A stretch of 6,604 nt of DNA, from the NCBI GenBank assembly GCA_937891475.1, contig CALATC010000019.1:1-6604 (forward strand), written 5' to 3'. Under the pieces are notes generated by a model that ran no database searches, was not told the DNA's origin, and was given only the letters and a program-made list of their open reading frames with translations. Source of the DNA: an uncultured Granulicatella sp. (GTDB taxonomy: Bacteria > Bacillota > Bacilli > Lactobacillales > Aerococcaceae). The position numbers and the translations under genes were made by a program. Of the stretch, positions 1 through 5,818 are shown one piece after another; within the stretch, counting starts at the first letter, position 1, and each line of letters opens with the position of its first letter.

Positions 1-2
1 AA

Positions 3-47
3 CCAGGATTTGAAGACTTAGCAGAAGAGTTGAACAATCGTTTATAA
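3..47 (+). CDS. 3' end of an unidentified upstream gene (14 codons)
   Basis: The frame starting at base 3 reads PGFEDLAEELNNRL and then TAA, followed by a second in-register TAG. It has the acidic, helical look of a normal protein C-terminus and stays open to the window edge. The other two forward frames close within the first 21 bases. Fourteen residues are too few to name a family. No T-tract hairpin terminator directly follows the stop; the structured element starting near base 62 is the next thing downstream and would lie in the 3' untranslated region of this transcript. Confidence 0.55.
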   Translation, partial: PGFEDLAEELNNRL

Positions 48-61
48 TAGTTAAAAATTTT

Positions 62-204
62 AATGGAATTTCCAATTTGTAGCAAGGACGCAAGCAGCCT
101 CGCCCAGCGAGTCTCATTGCTAAATTTTGAGCCTAAGGTCTCAAAATTTCCTGTGATTGGAACGGCTGTGCCGTTTCAATCACTGCTGCTACGGGGAAAT
201 TCCT
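62..204 (+). repeat. Structured intergenic element, full-length copy (inverted ends, three hairpins)
   Basis: The element is bounded by GGAATTTCC (65-73) and its exact reverse complement GGAAATTCC (195-203). Just inside, GTAGCA (79-84) pairs with TGCTAC (187-192). Between them lie three hairpins: CTCGC/GCGAG with a CCA loop (99-111), AAATTTTGAG/CTCAAAATTT with an 8-nt loop CCTAAGGT (122-149), and a 14-pair stem GTGATTGGAACGGC/GCCGTTTCAATCAC with a TGT loop and one G-U pair (153-183). This folds as a multibranch junction closed by the terminal stem, and five T follow the 3' end. A second, truncated copy occurs at 247-302, so it is a repeated element. It could be a small non-autonomous mobile element or a structured RNA in the 3' UTR of the upstream gene. 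I do not recognise a named family. Strand is arbitrary; the T-tract favours plus. Confidence 0.72.
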
Positions 205-246
205 TTTTGTTTGCCATCATAGAATGGGGAACGTAATGGAGATAGA

Positions 247-302
247 AATGGAATTTCCAAAATGTAGCAAGGACGCAAGCAGCCTCGCAAAAGCGAGTTT
301 CA
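247..302 (+). repeat. Truncated second copy of the structured element (5' part only)
   Basis: Bases 247-302 repeat 62-116 almost exactly, in the same orientation. Differences are confined to a three-base TTT/AAA change near 76-78, the hairpin loop (CCA becomes AAAA) and one base after the hairpin. The CTCGC/GCGAG stem and the GTAGCAAGGACGCAAGCAGC segment are unchanged. The copy then stops in a poly-A stretch and lacks the other two hairpins and the closing strand, so the multibranch fold cannot form from it alone. It lies just upstream of the promoter of the small-gene unit. Confidence 0.75.
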
Positions 303-306
303 AAAA

Positions 307-336
307 AAGACAAAAAGATACTACCTATGCTATAAT
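307..336 (+). promoter_or_regulatory. Extended -10 promoter for the small-peptide unit
   Basis: A perfect TATAAT (331-336) is preceded by TG one base upstream (TGCTATAAT), an extended -10. The best -35 is AAGACA (307-312) with an 18-bp spacer, a weak match, as extended -10 promoters allow. The predicted start near 343 leaves a leader of about 38 nt before the 57-aa gene. Confidence 0.7.
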
Positions 337-380
337 TGAAGTGAAAAAAGAACTAAAGAATGCAGAGGAGGCTCTCAATC

Positions 381-554
381 ATGTCAAAGATGAATAAGTT
401 CTACTATTTAACATTAGTACTAGGTTTAATATTTTTGAATTTTGATATTTTTGAAAATTTTATATTTTTAAGATTCCTTGGAAGGGGGCTTATTGTATTA
501 TCAATATTATTATTTTTCATGAAATGTTTACCTCGTAAAAACGAAAGGAAGTAA
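381..554 (+). CDS. Small membrane protein, 57 aa, unknown function
   Basis: The ATG at 381 is chosen over an upstream ATG at 360 because GAGGAGG (365-371) sits 9 bases before it; the earlier start would place that site inside the gene. The product opens MSKMNKFYYLTLVLGLIF. It has a hydrophobic helix at about residues 7-20, a Phe/Ile/Asn-rich middle (about 21-33) and a second hydrophobic helix at about 35-48. It ends in a basic tail (PRKNERK), so a two-helix hairpin with a cytoplasmic C-terminus is likely. A promoter lies just upstream, and the 29-aa peptide gene starts one base after the stop, so the two are probably co-translated. Small two-helix proteins next to a tiny peptide gene can be bacteriocin immunity proteins, but nothing in the sequence proves that here. 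No family recognised. Confidence 0.7.
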   Translation: MSKMNKFYYLTLVLGLIFLNFDIFENFIFLRFLGRGLIVLSILLFFMKCLPRKNERK

Positions 555-555
555 C

Positions 556-645
556 ATGGGTTCTTTGTTAAATAGGGTTGATGAAATAATTGGTGGAGCA
601 TTAAAGAAGGTGTCTCACTACCTATATCCTAAAGGTGAAATATAA
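556..645 (+). CDS. Predicted 29-aa amphipathic peptide
   Basis: An ATG at 556 is preceded by AAAGGAAG (544-551), which overlaps the end of the 57-aa gene, with normal spacing. The ORF runs 29 codons to TAA at 643-645. The peptide begins MGSLLNRVDEIIGGALKK and ends in YLYPKGEI. Hydrophobic residues fall at 4, 5, 8, 11, 12, 15, 16, 19 and 23, an i/i+3/i+4 pattern giving one face of an amphipathic helix, with Arg, Asp, Glu and Lys on the other. It has no cysteine, no double-glycine leader cleavage site followed by a core, and no signal peptide. Possible roles are a leaderless bacteriocin or membrane-active peptide, a signalling peptide, or a small regulatory partner of the 57-aa protein. The terminator begins at its stop codon, so it is the last gene of the unit. 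Its reality rests on the RBS, coupling and helix pattern only. Confidence 0.55.
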   Translation: MGSLLNRVDEIIGGALKKVSHYLYPKGEI

Positions 646-680
646 AAAAAGCAGAGAGGGTAAAAACTTCTCTGCTTTTT
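646..680. terminator. Bidirectional intrinsic terminator
   Basis: AAAAAGCAGAGA (646-657) pairs with TCTCTGCTTTTT (669-680) around an 11-nt loop. The stem can gain a G-U and a G-C pair inside. It is flanked by A on the left and T on the right, so it ends transcription from both sides. On plus it follows the 29-aa peptide stop; on minus it follows the response regulator stop at 683. Confidence 0.9.
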
Positions 681-682
681 CA

Positions 683-1297
683 TCATTCTACCAAATCTTT
701 ATAGTAATAAATGGCTAATTGGGTTCTGTCTCTTAAGTTTAATTTCTCTAGAAGTAATGAGAGGTAGTTTCGGATGGTGCCTTCGCTTAAGTACATTTTT
801 TCTGCGATTTCTTTATTATTGTATCCTTCTGCTATTAAATACAATAATTCATTTTCTCTTTCGTTCAGAAGCTTACTAGTTTTTCGTTGAACCAATTTTT
901 TAACCGGCATATCGATTGTTGAATCGTATACAATTTGATGATTCATAACTGCTTCGATAGCAGGGATGATGCCTTTAATATGTTGTTTTAATAAATATCC
1001 TTTACAGCCAATTGCTAATGCTTTTGTAATATACTCATCATCTTGAAAGGTGGTTAAAAATAAAATTTTTGCTTCAGGATAGTCTTGTAAAATTTGACTA
1101 GCTGCATCAATTCCAGAAGTGGGTTCCATTCGAATGTCCATTAAAACTAAATCAGGCTGATGTTGTTTGTATAGTTGAATCGCTTCAGCTCCATTACTTC
1201 CCATTCCAACGACTTCAATATGAGATTGGGCAGAAAGAATGGTTTCTAATGCTTGTAACACTAAAAAATCATCATCAATAAGAATCGTTTTAATCAT
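683..1297 (-). CDS. Two-component response regulator, NarL/FixJ (LuxR-HTH) family, LnrK-like
   Basis: A 204-aa DNA-binding regulator. Residues 1-120 form a receiver domain with acidic pocket DDD at 8-10, phospho-acceptor D54 in VLMDIRM, conserved Thr at 82-83 and Lys at 104 (YLLK). Residues about 142-200 form a LuxR-type helix-turn-helix (LNERENELLYLIAEGYNNKEIA, then LSEGTIRNYLSLLLEKLNLRDRTQL, split here for reading). The ATG at 1297 is chosen because AGGAGG (complement of 1304-1309) lies 6 bases upstream and translation begins exactly at the receiver domain (MIKTILIDDD). It overlaps the kinase gene by 8 bp, so the two are co-translated. Full length for the family. Family and layout match B. 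subtilis LnrK (YfiK), which activates a divergent or adjacent ABC exporter. The target here is inferred to be the exporter at 2500-5631. Confidence 0.95.
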   Translation of the reverse strand: MIKTILIDDDFLVLQALETILSAQSHIEVVGMGSNGAEAIQLYKQHQPDLVLMDIRMEPTSGIDAASQILQDYPEAKILFLTTFQDDEYITKALAIGCKGYLLKQHIKGIIPAIEAVMNHQIVYDSTIDMPVKKLVQRKTSKLLNERENELLYLIAEGYNNKEIAEKMYLSEGTIRNYLSLLLEKLNLRDRTQLAIYYYKDLVE

Positions 1298-2339
1298 GAG
1301 AGGCCTCCTGTTTTGGAATACGAATAAAAATTTCGTATCCATTGTTTGTTTGAAGTGTAAAATCTCCATTATGTTTTTCCACTAGTTCCTTCATCATTGT
1401 CAGTCCCATGCCTGAGGGAGTGTTAGTTGGACGGTTACCATTGTCTCTATAATCAATGGTGTAGGTTGTTTTTTGTTCTAAAAGGAATAATTGAAGTTGC
1501 GTTCCATTGGAATGTTTCATAAAGTTTGTCGTCAATTCCTTACAGATCGTTAAAATATCATATTTTACATTAATAGGAATACTATCTGATATAGTGTTTG
1601 TAAAATTTAGCTGTGCTTTTTCTTTCAAAGGTTGAAGGAGTGTATCCATTCTTTGTGAAAGTGAAAATGAGTCATCATACATTTGATGGATTGTTAATCG
1701 AATGTCATCCATTTCCTGTTGTAAAATACTTGATAAATGTTCTAATTTTTCTTCAACGATGGGTTCAGTTGTAATAATTTGCAGCGCTTCTAATTGCATA
1801 ATAGAAGCACTCAAAGTATGTCCTAGTTGATCATGTAATGCATGAGAAATCCGATTTCTTTCTTTCAAGGTAGCAATTTCCATTTGTTTTAAAACTTCTT
1901 CAGAGCTTGATTGTTGACGTTGTACTAATTTTAGACGTTCTAGTTCTAAATCATTTTGTATTTGATAATTTTTCTTTTGAAAAGCCTCATCCTTTTGAGT
2001 TTGTAACATAATATAACTGCCAATGATACCGAGGATAATGGTAAATAAATGAGGATATAAAAATAAAATCAATCCTGAAAAAATTCCCCCTAAACCAAAT
2101 AAATGAACTGCATGCATGATGAATAGAACACTATAAAGTCCAGTCTGTGGAAAGAGAATACAAAGTATTCCAGAAATCCCTAATGCTATTGATGAAATGA
2201 ATTTTGAACTGACATAAGGGGAAAGAGAGAGGATATACATACAAAATCCAAGAAAAATTGTCAACAGTTCAATATTTTCCTGTGCTAAAAAAATACTGAT
2301 GAGAATAAAAAATAATGATTTTTCAATGAATGTACGCAA
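1290..2339 (-). CDS. Sensor histidine kinase, HisKA_3 family, intramembrane-sensing, LnrJ-like
   Basis: A 349-aa membrane kinase paired with the regulator that follows. Residues 1-112 are hydrophobic and form about five membrane helices (roughly 7-19, 24-40, 48-63, 67-84, 87-111) with no sizeable outside domain, so it probably senses a ligand within or at the membrane. A charged coiled-coil linker (113-158) leads to the dimerisation box ERNRISHALHDQLGH, with H169 the expected phospho-acceptor. The ATPase domain shows the N box (E268, N272, H276), the G1 motif DYRDNG (296-301) and the G2 motif GMGL (310-313). The start is taken as TTG at 2339 because GGAGGG (complement of 2346-2351) is 6 bases before it; an ATG at 2411 has no such site and would lie upstream of the likely promoters. 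The resemblance to LnrJ rests on architecture and gene order, not on an alignment. Confidence 0.93.
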   Translation of the reverse strand: MRTFIEKSLFFILISIFLAQENIELLTIFLGFCMYILSLSPYVSSKFISSIALGISGILCILFPQTGLYSVLFIMHAVHLFGLGGIFSGLILFLYPHLFTIILGIIGSYIMLQTQKDEAFQKKNYQIQNDLELERLKLVQRQQSSSEEVLKQMEIATLKERNRISHALHDQLGHTLSASIMQLEALQIITTEPIVEEKLEHLSSILQQEMDDIRLTIHQMYDDSFSLSQRMDTLLQPLKEKAQLNFTNTISDSIPINVKYDILTICKELTTNFMKHSNGTQLQLFLLEQKTTYTIDYRDNGNRPTNTPSGMGLTMMKELVEKHNGDFTLQTNNGYEIFIRIPKQEASHD

Positions 2340-2363
2340 GACTATCCCTCCAATCTGCTTTTT

Positions 2364-2397
2364 ATTGTAGTGTAACTGAAAAAGACACAAAATTCTA
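2364..2397 (-). promoter_or_regulatory. Candidate -10 elements for the kinase-regulator operon
   Basis: On the minus strand two -10-like hexamers precede the kinase gene: TAGAAT (complement of 2392-2397) and TACAAT (complement of 2364-2369). Neither has a convincing TTGACA at 16-18 bp, which fits an activator-dependent or weak promoter. With the TACAAT site the palindrome at 2403-2420 would be centred near -55; with TAGAAT it would cover the -35 region. Confidence 0.4.
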
Positions 2398-2402
2398 TAA
2401 AA

Positions 2403-2420
2403 ATATGACAAATGTCATAT
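2403..2420. promoter_or_regulatory. Perfect 8-2-8 palindrome, likely response-regulator operator
   Basis: ATATGACA-AA-TGTCATAT is a perfect inverted repeat placed between the divergent kinase-regulator and exporter operons. NarL-family regulators bind such symmetric sites as dimers. It is centred about 66 bp before the predicted exporter start (from TATACT at 2465-2470) and about 28-55 bp before the predicted kinase start, both workable for an activator. A 7-of-8 half-site, ATTTGACA, recurs at 2433-2440, exactly 30 bp after the first half-site. That the neighbouring regulator binds it is inference. Confidence 0.6.
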
Positions 2421-2464
2421 GCAGATGATGATATTTGACACTAGGTAAGAGTGAAAACATTTTA

Positions 2465-2470
2465 TATACT
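2465..2470 (+). promoter_or_regulatory. -10 element of the exporter operon, weak -35
   Basis: TATACT lies 30 bp before the ATPase start codon. The only good -35-like hexamer, TTGACA (2435-2440), is 24 bp away, too far for unaided sigma-A recognition, and the position 17 bp upstream has no match. A promoter with a good -10 and no spaced -35 suggests that activation by a factor bound at the upstream palindrome is required. Confidence 0.5.
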
Positions 2471-2499
2471 AAGATTGTGATGAAAGGATAGGTGAAAAT

Positions 2500-3444
2500 A
2501 TGGAAACAAGTATTGTAGTTAAAGGTTTAGTGAAACGATATAAAGATTTAATGGCGTTAAATCACTTTGAAATTGAGATTCAAAAAGGGGAGTTATTAGC
2601 GCTTCTTGGTCCAAATGGATGTGGAAAAACAACTTTAATCAATTGTATGCTAGGATTTTTAACATTTGATAGTGGAGAGATTACCGTATTAGGAGAAAAT
2701 CAATTTCCATTATCTGCTAAAGCTAGAGGGCAAATTGGAATTGTACCACAAGAGTTAGCTTATTTAGAAAATTTAACAGTGGAAGAAAATATTGATTTCT
2801 TTTGTGGGCTATATATTTCAGATTCAACATTGCGAAAACAATATGTAAAAGAAGCGATTGAATTTACAGAATTACAAGATTTTCGTAAATTTCTTCCGAA
2901 AAAATTAAGTGGCGGATTGAAACGCCGATTAAATATTGCTTGCGGAATCGTCCATAAACCTTCTTTAATTTTCTTTGATGAACCGACTGTTGCGGTTGAT
3001 ACTCAAAGTCGTTCGTTTATTTTAGAGGGAATTCGTCAATTAAATGAAAAGGGTAGTACTATTATTTACACCACTCATTATTTAGATGAAGTGGATGGAT
3101 TAAGTGATCGTATTGTGATTATGGATAAAGGAAAGAGCATTATTTCTGGAACGTCTCAAGAATTAAAATCATCAATTACTACTTCAGAAATTATTCAAGT
3201 AGAATTAACGACCATTCCAACGAGTGAACAATTAGAGAGATTAAGACAAATTCCTCAAATTTTAGTAATGGAAGAACAAAAACAACAGTTGAAATTTCAT
3301 TTTAAAAAGGGAAATAATCATTTAATGCATGTTGCCAACACGATTGAAGAATTGCAATTAAATTATGTGCGCTTATATAGTGAACAACCAAGTTTAGATG
3401 ATGTATTTCTAGCCTATACTGGGAAAGGACTTCGTGATAGATGA
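2500..3444 (+). CDS. ABC exporter ATPase, LnrL/NatA-like
   Basis: A 314-aa nucleotide-binding protein that powers the two-permease exporter encoded next. Motifs in order: Walker A GPNGCGKTT (37-45), Q-loop Q84 (IVPQE), signature LSGGLKRR (136-143), Walker B LIFFDEP (156-162), D-loop AVD (165-167, where many drug-type relatives have GVD or GLD) and H-loop H193 (TTHYLDEVD). All catalytic residues are present. Residues about 225-314 form the extra C-terminal domain common in DrrA/NatA/LnrL-type ATPases. The ATG at 2500 follows AAAGGATAGGTG and gives the expected N-terminus. The stop overlaps the next start (ATGA). Closest functional model: LnrL of the B. subtilis linearmycin exporter; other antimicrobial or lipid-like substrates are equally possible. 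Confidence 0.95.
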   Translation: METSIVVKGLVKRYKDLMALNHFEIEIQKGELLALLGPNGCGKTTLINCMLGFLTFDSGEITVLGENQFPLSAKARGQIGIVPQELAYLENLTVEENIDFFCGLYISDSTLRKQYVKEAIEFTELQDFRKFLPKKLSGGLKRRLNIACGIVHKPSLIFFDEPTVAVDTQSRSFILEGIRQLNEKGSTIIYTTHYLDEVDGLSDRIVIMDKGKSIISGTSQELKSSITTSEIIQVELTTIPTSEQLERLRQIPQILVMEEQKQQLKFHFKKGNNHLMHVANTIEELQLNYVRLYSEQPSLDDVFLAYTGKGLRDR

Positions 3445-4505
3445 TGACATTTCTAAAGTTATTTAAGTATTTATTTAAAAATACGGTAAAAGATTTTGCA
3501 TTTTCATTTTGGGTATTATGTTATCCAGTGATTTTAATGACTTTCTTTTATTTATCACTTTCTGGTGTGATTCATCAGGAATTAAATCCCGTTCGCGTTG
3601 CAATCACGAAGGATCATCCATTTCATTTTGTATTCGAACAAGCAGGTGAAAATTTTGAAATTATTGATGTAGTATCAGCAGAAGAAGGAAAGCAGTTAAC
3701 GCTTGAAGAAAAAGCAGATGGATTTGTTGAAAATAATTTAGATATTGTAGTGGCAAAAGAATCAGGTGTTCCTCAAAGTGTTTTAAAAAATGTGGTCACT
3801 CAAATAAAACAAGTTCAATCTCTTGGGAAAAGTGCCTCTACCATTGATTTTAAAAAAAGTTGGATTAAAGAAACAAAGAGTGACGTTAGTGAAGGAACGA
3901 TGCTGTTCTATTCAAGTCTAGCAAGTTTTGCAATGTATTCTATTTTTAGTGGAGTTGTTTGTGTAGCGTATATGAATGGTAATTTATCTGAAGTGGGACG
4001 AAGAGTTATGGGAAGTTCATTTAGTAAATGGAAATTTCTGATTTACAGTTTTGCTACAGGATTAACGTTGAATTTACTTTCGAATGCTCTTTTATTAGTG
4101 TATATGACTCAAATTTTAAAATTACAGTTATTTACGGATTGGATAGGTAGTATTTTATTAATGCTTATAGGAAATGTTTTTGGATTATCCTTTGGAATTT
4201 TAATAGGAACTCTTCAACAGTTGAGTATACAAGGACGGATTATAGTAGCATTAATGACCAATATGATAGCATCCGCTATTGCAGGATTAATGGGAAGTAG
4301 TATACGAGCATTTATGAATAGCCATCTTCCATGGGTGAATCAGTATAATCCGGTAGCTTTGATTATATCTGGATTTTATCAATTAAACCGTTTAAATGAG
4401 GGAACACAAATGACTCGTATTTTTGGATTACTAGGGTTTTATACACTTCTATTAATGGTCTTTGCATTATGGAGATTAAGGAGAACACGTTATGACAGTT
4501 TATAA
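3441..4505 (+). CDS. ABC-2 type exporter permease, first subunit (LnrM-like)
   Basis: A 354-aa integral membrane protein. It has one N-terminal helix (about 20-42), an extracytoplasmic domain of about 110 residues (43-152), then five helices (about 153-178, 198-222, 232-257, 266-286, 327-344). This is the 1+5 topology of the ABC2_membrane_3 family. The loop NPVALIISGFYQL (303-315) before the last helix is typical of ABC-2 permeases. The ATG at 3441 overlaps the ATPase stop by 4 bp, with AAAGGA at 3424-3429; a second ATG follows at 3444 and could be used instead, shortening the protein by one residue. With the next gene it likely forms a heterodimeric pore. It is somewhat shorter than typical LnrM-type proteins; the large outer loop may contribute to substrate handling. 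Confidence 0.9.
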   Translation: MMTFLKLFKYLFKNTVKDFAFSFWVLCYPVILMTFFYLSLSGVIHQELNPVRVAITKDHPFHFVFEQAGENFEIIDVVSAEEGKQLTLEEKADGFVENNLDIVVAKESGVPQSVLKNVVTQIKQVQSLGKSASTIDFKKSWIKETKSDVSEGTMLFYSSLASFAMYSIFSGVVCVAYMNGNLSEVGRRVMGSSFSKWKFLIYSFATGLTLNLLSNALLLVYMTQILKLQLFTDWIGSILLMLIGNVFGLSFGILIGTLQQLSIQGRIIVALMTNMIASAIAGLMGSSIRAFMNSHLPWVNQYNPVALIISGFYQLNRLNEGTQMTRIFGLLGFYTLLLMVFALWRLRRTRYDSL

Positions 4506-5631
4506 GTATTTTTTAAAACTTACGAATCGTTACAAAATATATGGCATTATTTATTTAGTCATTTTTATGGGGATGGCTTTACTTCAAATTTCTAAGATAG
4601 ATGAAAGGAAGCATTTTGAAGATGTTCCCGTTAAAATGATGATTAAAGATGAATCGAATGGTTCTAACGAAATCATTAATCAATTGATTCAAACTCTTCA
4701 AAAGAAACATGAAGTACAAAAAACGACAAAAAGTGATACAAGTATGAAAGAAGCTATCTATGCAGGAGATGTAGATGCAGGATTATGGATTCCAAGTGAT
4801 GCCCAATTAAAATTGGAAAAAGAACAAGAAGTTGTTCAGATGGAAATCTCCAATTCATTATCGGGACATTTAATTCGTGAGTATGTAAATTCTTATCTTC
4901 GATATGCAGTTGCTTTGAAAAAAGAAGAGAATTTTAATCCAGAAAAAATAGAAAAGATTATGGATCAAGAAGTAACAGTAACGCTTCTTTCTAAAGAAGA
5001 AGCGGTATCCAGTCAATACTCTAAAGAAAAATTAGGTGAAAATTATTTTACCTATAGCCCATTTATTTATTTTTCAGTGTTCATTTATTTATTTGGTACG
5101 ATTTTTTCTAAAATGAAGGGGAAAGAAGTTGCAAAGAGAATTGCGATTGCGACGAAAGATGAGCGTCGAGTGATGTTGGAACAATTTTTAGCAGGTTTAA
5201 CGATTGTAAGTTTAATTGTTGGTATTAATCTGCTTTTTGTAGGGATTTTAGCTCCTGAATTTTATGCAAGTTCTCAAGCATTGAAGATTTTATTATTGAG
5301 TACAGCGTCGGCAATTTCAGCTTATGCTTTGTCATTTCTTTGTGCAGTAGTCATTGGCGAGAATCAATATGCTTATTCAGCTGCAAGTACAATATTCGGG
5401 ATGGGTCTGGGATTTTTATCCGGAATTTTTGTTCCTTTAGAATTGGTAAGTTCCTATGGAGTCAACATTGCTAAATTCTTCCCTGTTTATTATGTGACTT
5501 CTGCAGCGAGTAATTCTTCAACAGAGTTTTCTAGTTATGCATTTCATTTAGGGATGATTGTTTTATTTACCGTTTTATATATCGTAATGGCGTTTAGCGT
5601 ACAGCGCATTCGTCGCAATAAAAAATTTTAA
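4492..5631 (+). CDS. ABC-2 type exporter permease, second subunit (LnrN-like)
   Basis: A 379-aa membrane protein with the same plan as its neighbour. It has helix 1 at about 16-33, an extracytoplasmic domain of about 150 residues (34-184, Lys/Glu rich), then helices at about 185-206, 230-252, 264-288, 293-317 and 350-370. The motif FLSGIFVPLE (308-317) followed by FFPVYY (329-334) is the characteristic ABC-2 permease signature before the last helix. The ATG at 4492 lies 14 bp inside the end of the previous gene, with AAGGAG at 4478-4483. It is the last gene of the exporter operon; no hairpin with a T-tract directly follows, so transcription may run on into the spacer. The substrate is unknown. 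Confidence 0.9.
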   Translation: MTVYKYFLKLTNRYKIYGIIYLVIFMGMALLQISKIDERKHFEDVPVKMMIKDESNGSNEIINQLIQTLQKKHEVQKTTKSDTSMKEAIYAGDVDAGLWIPSDAQLKLEKEQEVVQMEISNSLSGHLIREYVNSYLRYAVALKKEENFNPEKIEKIMDQEVTVTLLSKEEAVSSQYSKEKLGENYFTYSPFIYFSVFIYLFGTIFSKMKGKEVAKRIAIATKDERRVMLEQFLAGLTIVSLIVGINLLFVGILAPEFYASSQALKILLLSTASAISAYALSFLCAVVIGENQYAYSAASTIFGMGLGFLSGIFVPLELVSSYGVNIAKFFPVYYVTSAASNSSTEFSSYAFHLGMIVLFTVLYIVMAFSVQRIRRNKKF

Positions 5632-5633
5632 TT

Positions 5634-5755
5634 GGAAATTCCTAGTAAATTCTTAATCTAAGGTCTAGTTTTGATACTTAACTAGAAGTTACTTTGAAAC
5701 TTTACGGGGGAATAGTAGCGAATGAGTATGAAATCTGTCGGTAGACAAATTCCTA
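5634..5755. other. Intergenic spacer with motifs shared with the left-hand element
   Basis: The 187-bp gap between the exporter and the next gene starts with GGAAATTCC (5634-5642), identical to the 3' end motif of the structured element. It contains CTAAGGTCT (5658-5666), which is identical to loop and stem bases of that element's second hairpin, and TACGGGG, also found near its 3' end. A small hairpin CTAGTT/AACTAG (5665-5685) is present. AAATTCCTA occurs twice, at 5636-5644 and 5747-5755, flanking the segment. No ORF is seen. It may be a decayed relative of the element, but the overall match is poor. Confidence 0.3.
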
Positions 5756-5768
5756 AAAATGCTATAAT
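5742..5768 (+). promoter_or_regulatory. Extended -10 promoter for the six-helix membrane protein
   Basis: TATAAT (5763-5768) is preceded by TG one base upstream (ATGCTATAAT), matching the promoter at 331-336 over nine bases. TAGACA (5742-5747) is a -35-like hexamer with a short 15-bp spacer. The predicted start near 5775 gives a leader of about 44 nt. Confidence 0.65.
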
Positions 5769-5818
5769 TTTAAGCAAAATAGATAAATAGATTAAGATTA
5801 AGAGAGGTTTTTCGGCTA

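Noticed and set aside
79..150. Cyclic-di-GMP (GEMM) riboswitch-like words GGACGCAAG and CCTAAGG in the left element
   Set aside because: The words resemble GEMM-I pieces, but the paired P1/P2 framework and the GGGCAAACC segment are absent, and the element sits after a gene end rather than in a leader.
404..601. Minus-strand ORF of 65 codons opposite the small membrane protein
   Set aside because: It is the complement of the 57-aa gene, has no ribosome binding site and would be transcribed against a clear promoter and terminator layout.
556..645. 29-aa peptide as an AgrD-type autoinducer precursor
   Set aside because: The N-terminal amphipathic helix is similar in style, but there is no cysteine or serine core followed by an acidic tail, and no AgrB-like protease is present.
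1298..1369. Upstream start extending the response regulator by 24 residues
   Set aside because: The extension lies inside the kinase coding region, precedes the receiver domain with no family match and ignores the perfect AGGAGG just before the ATG at 1297.
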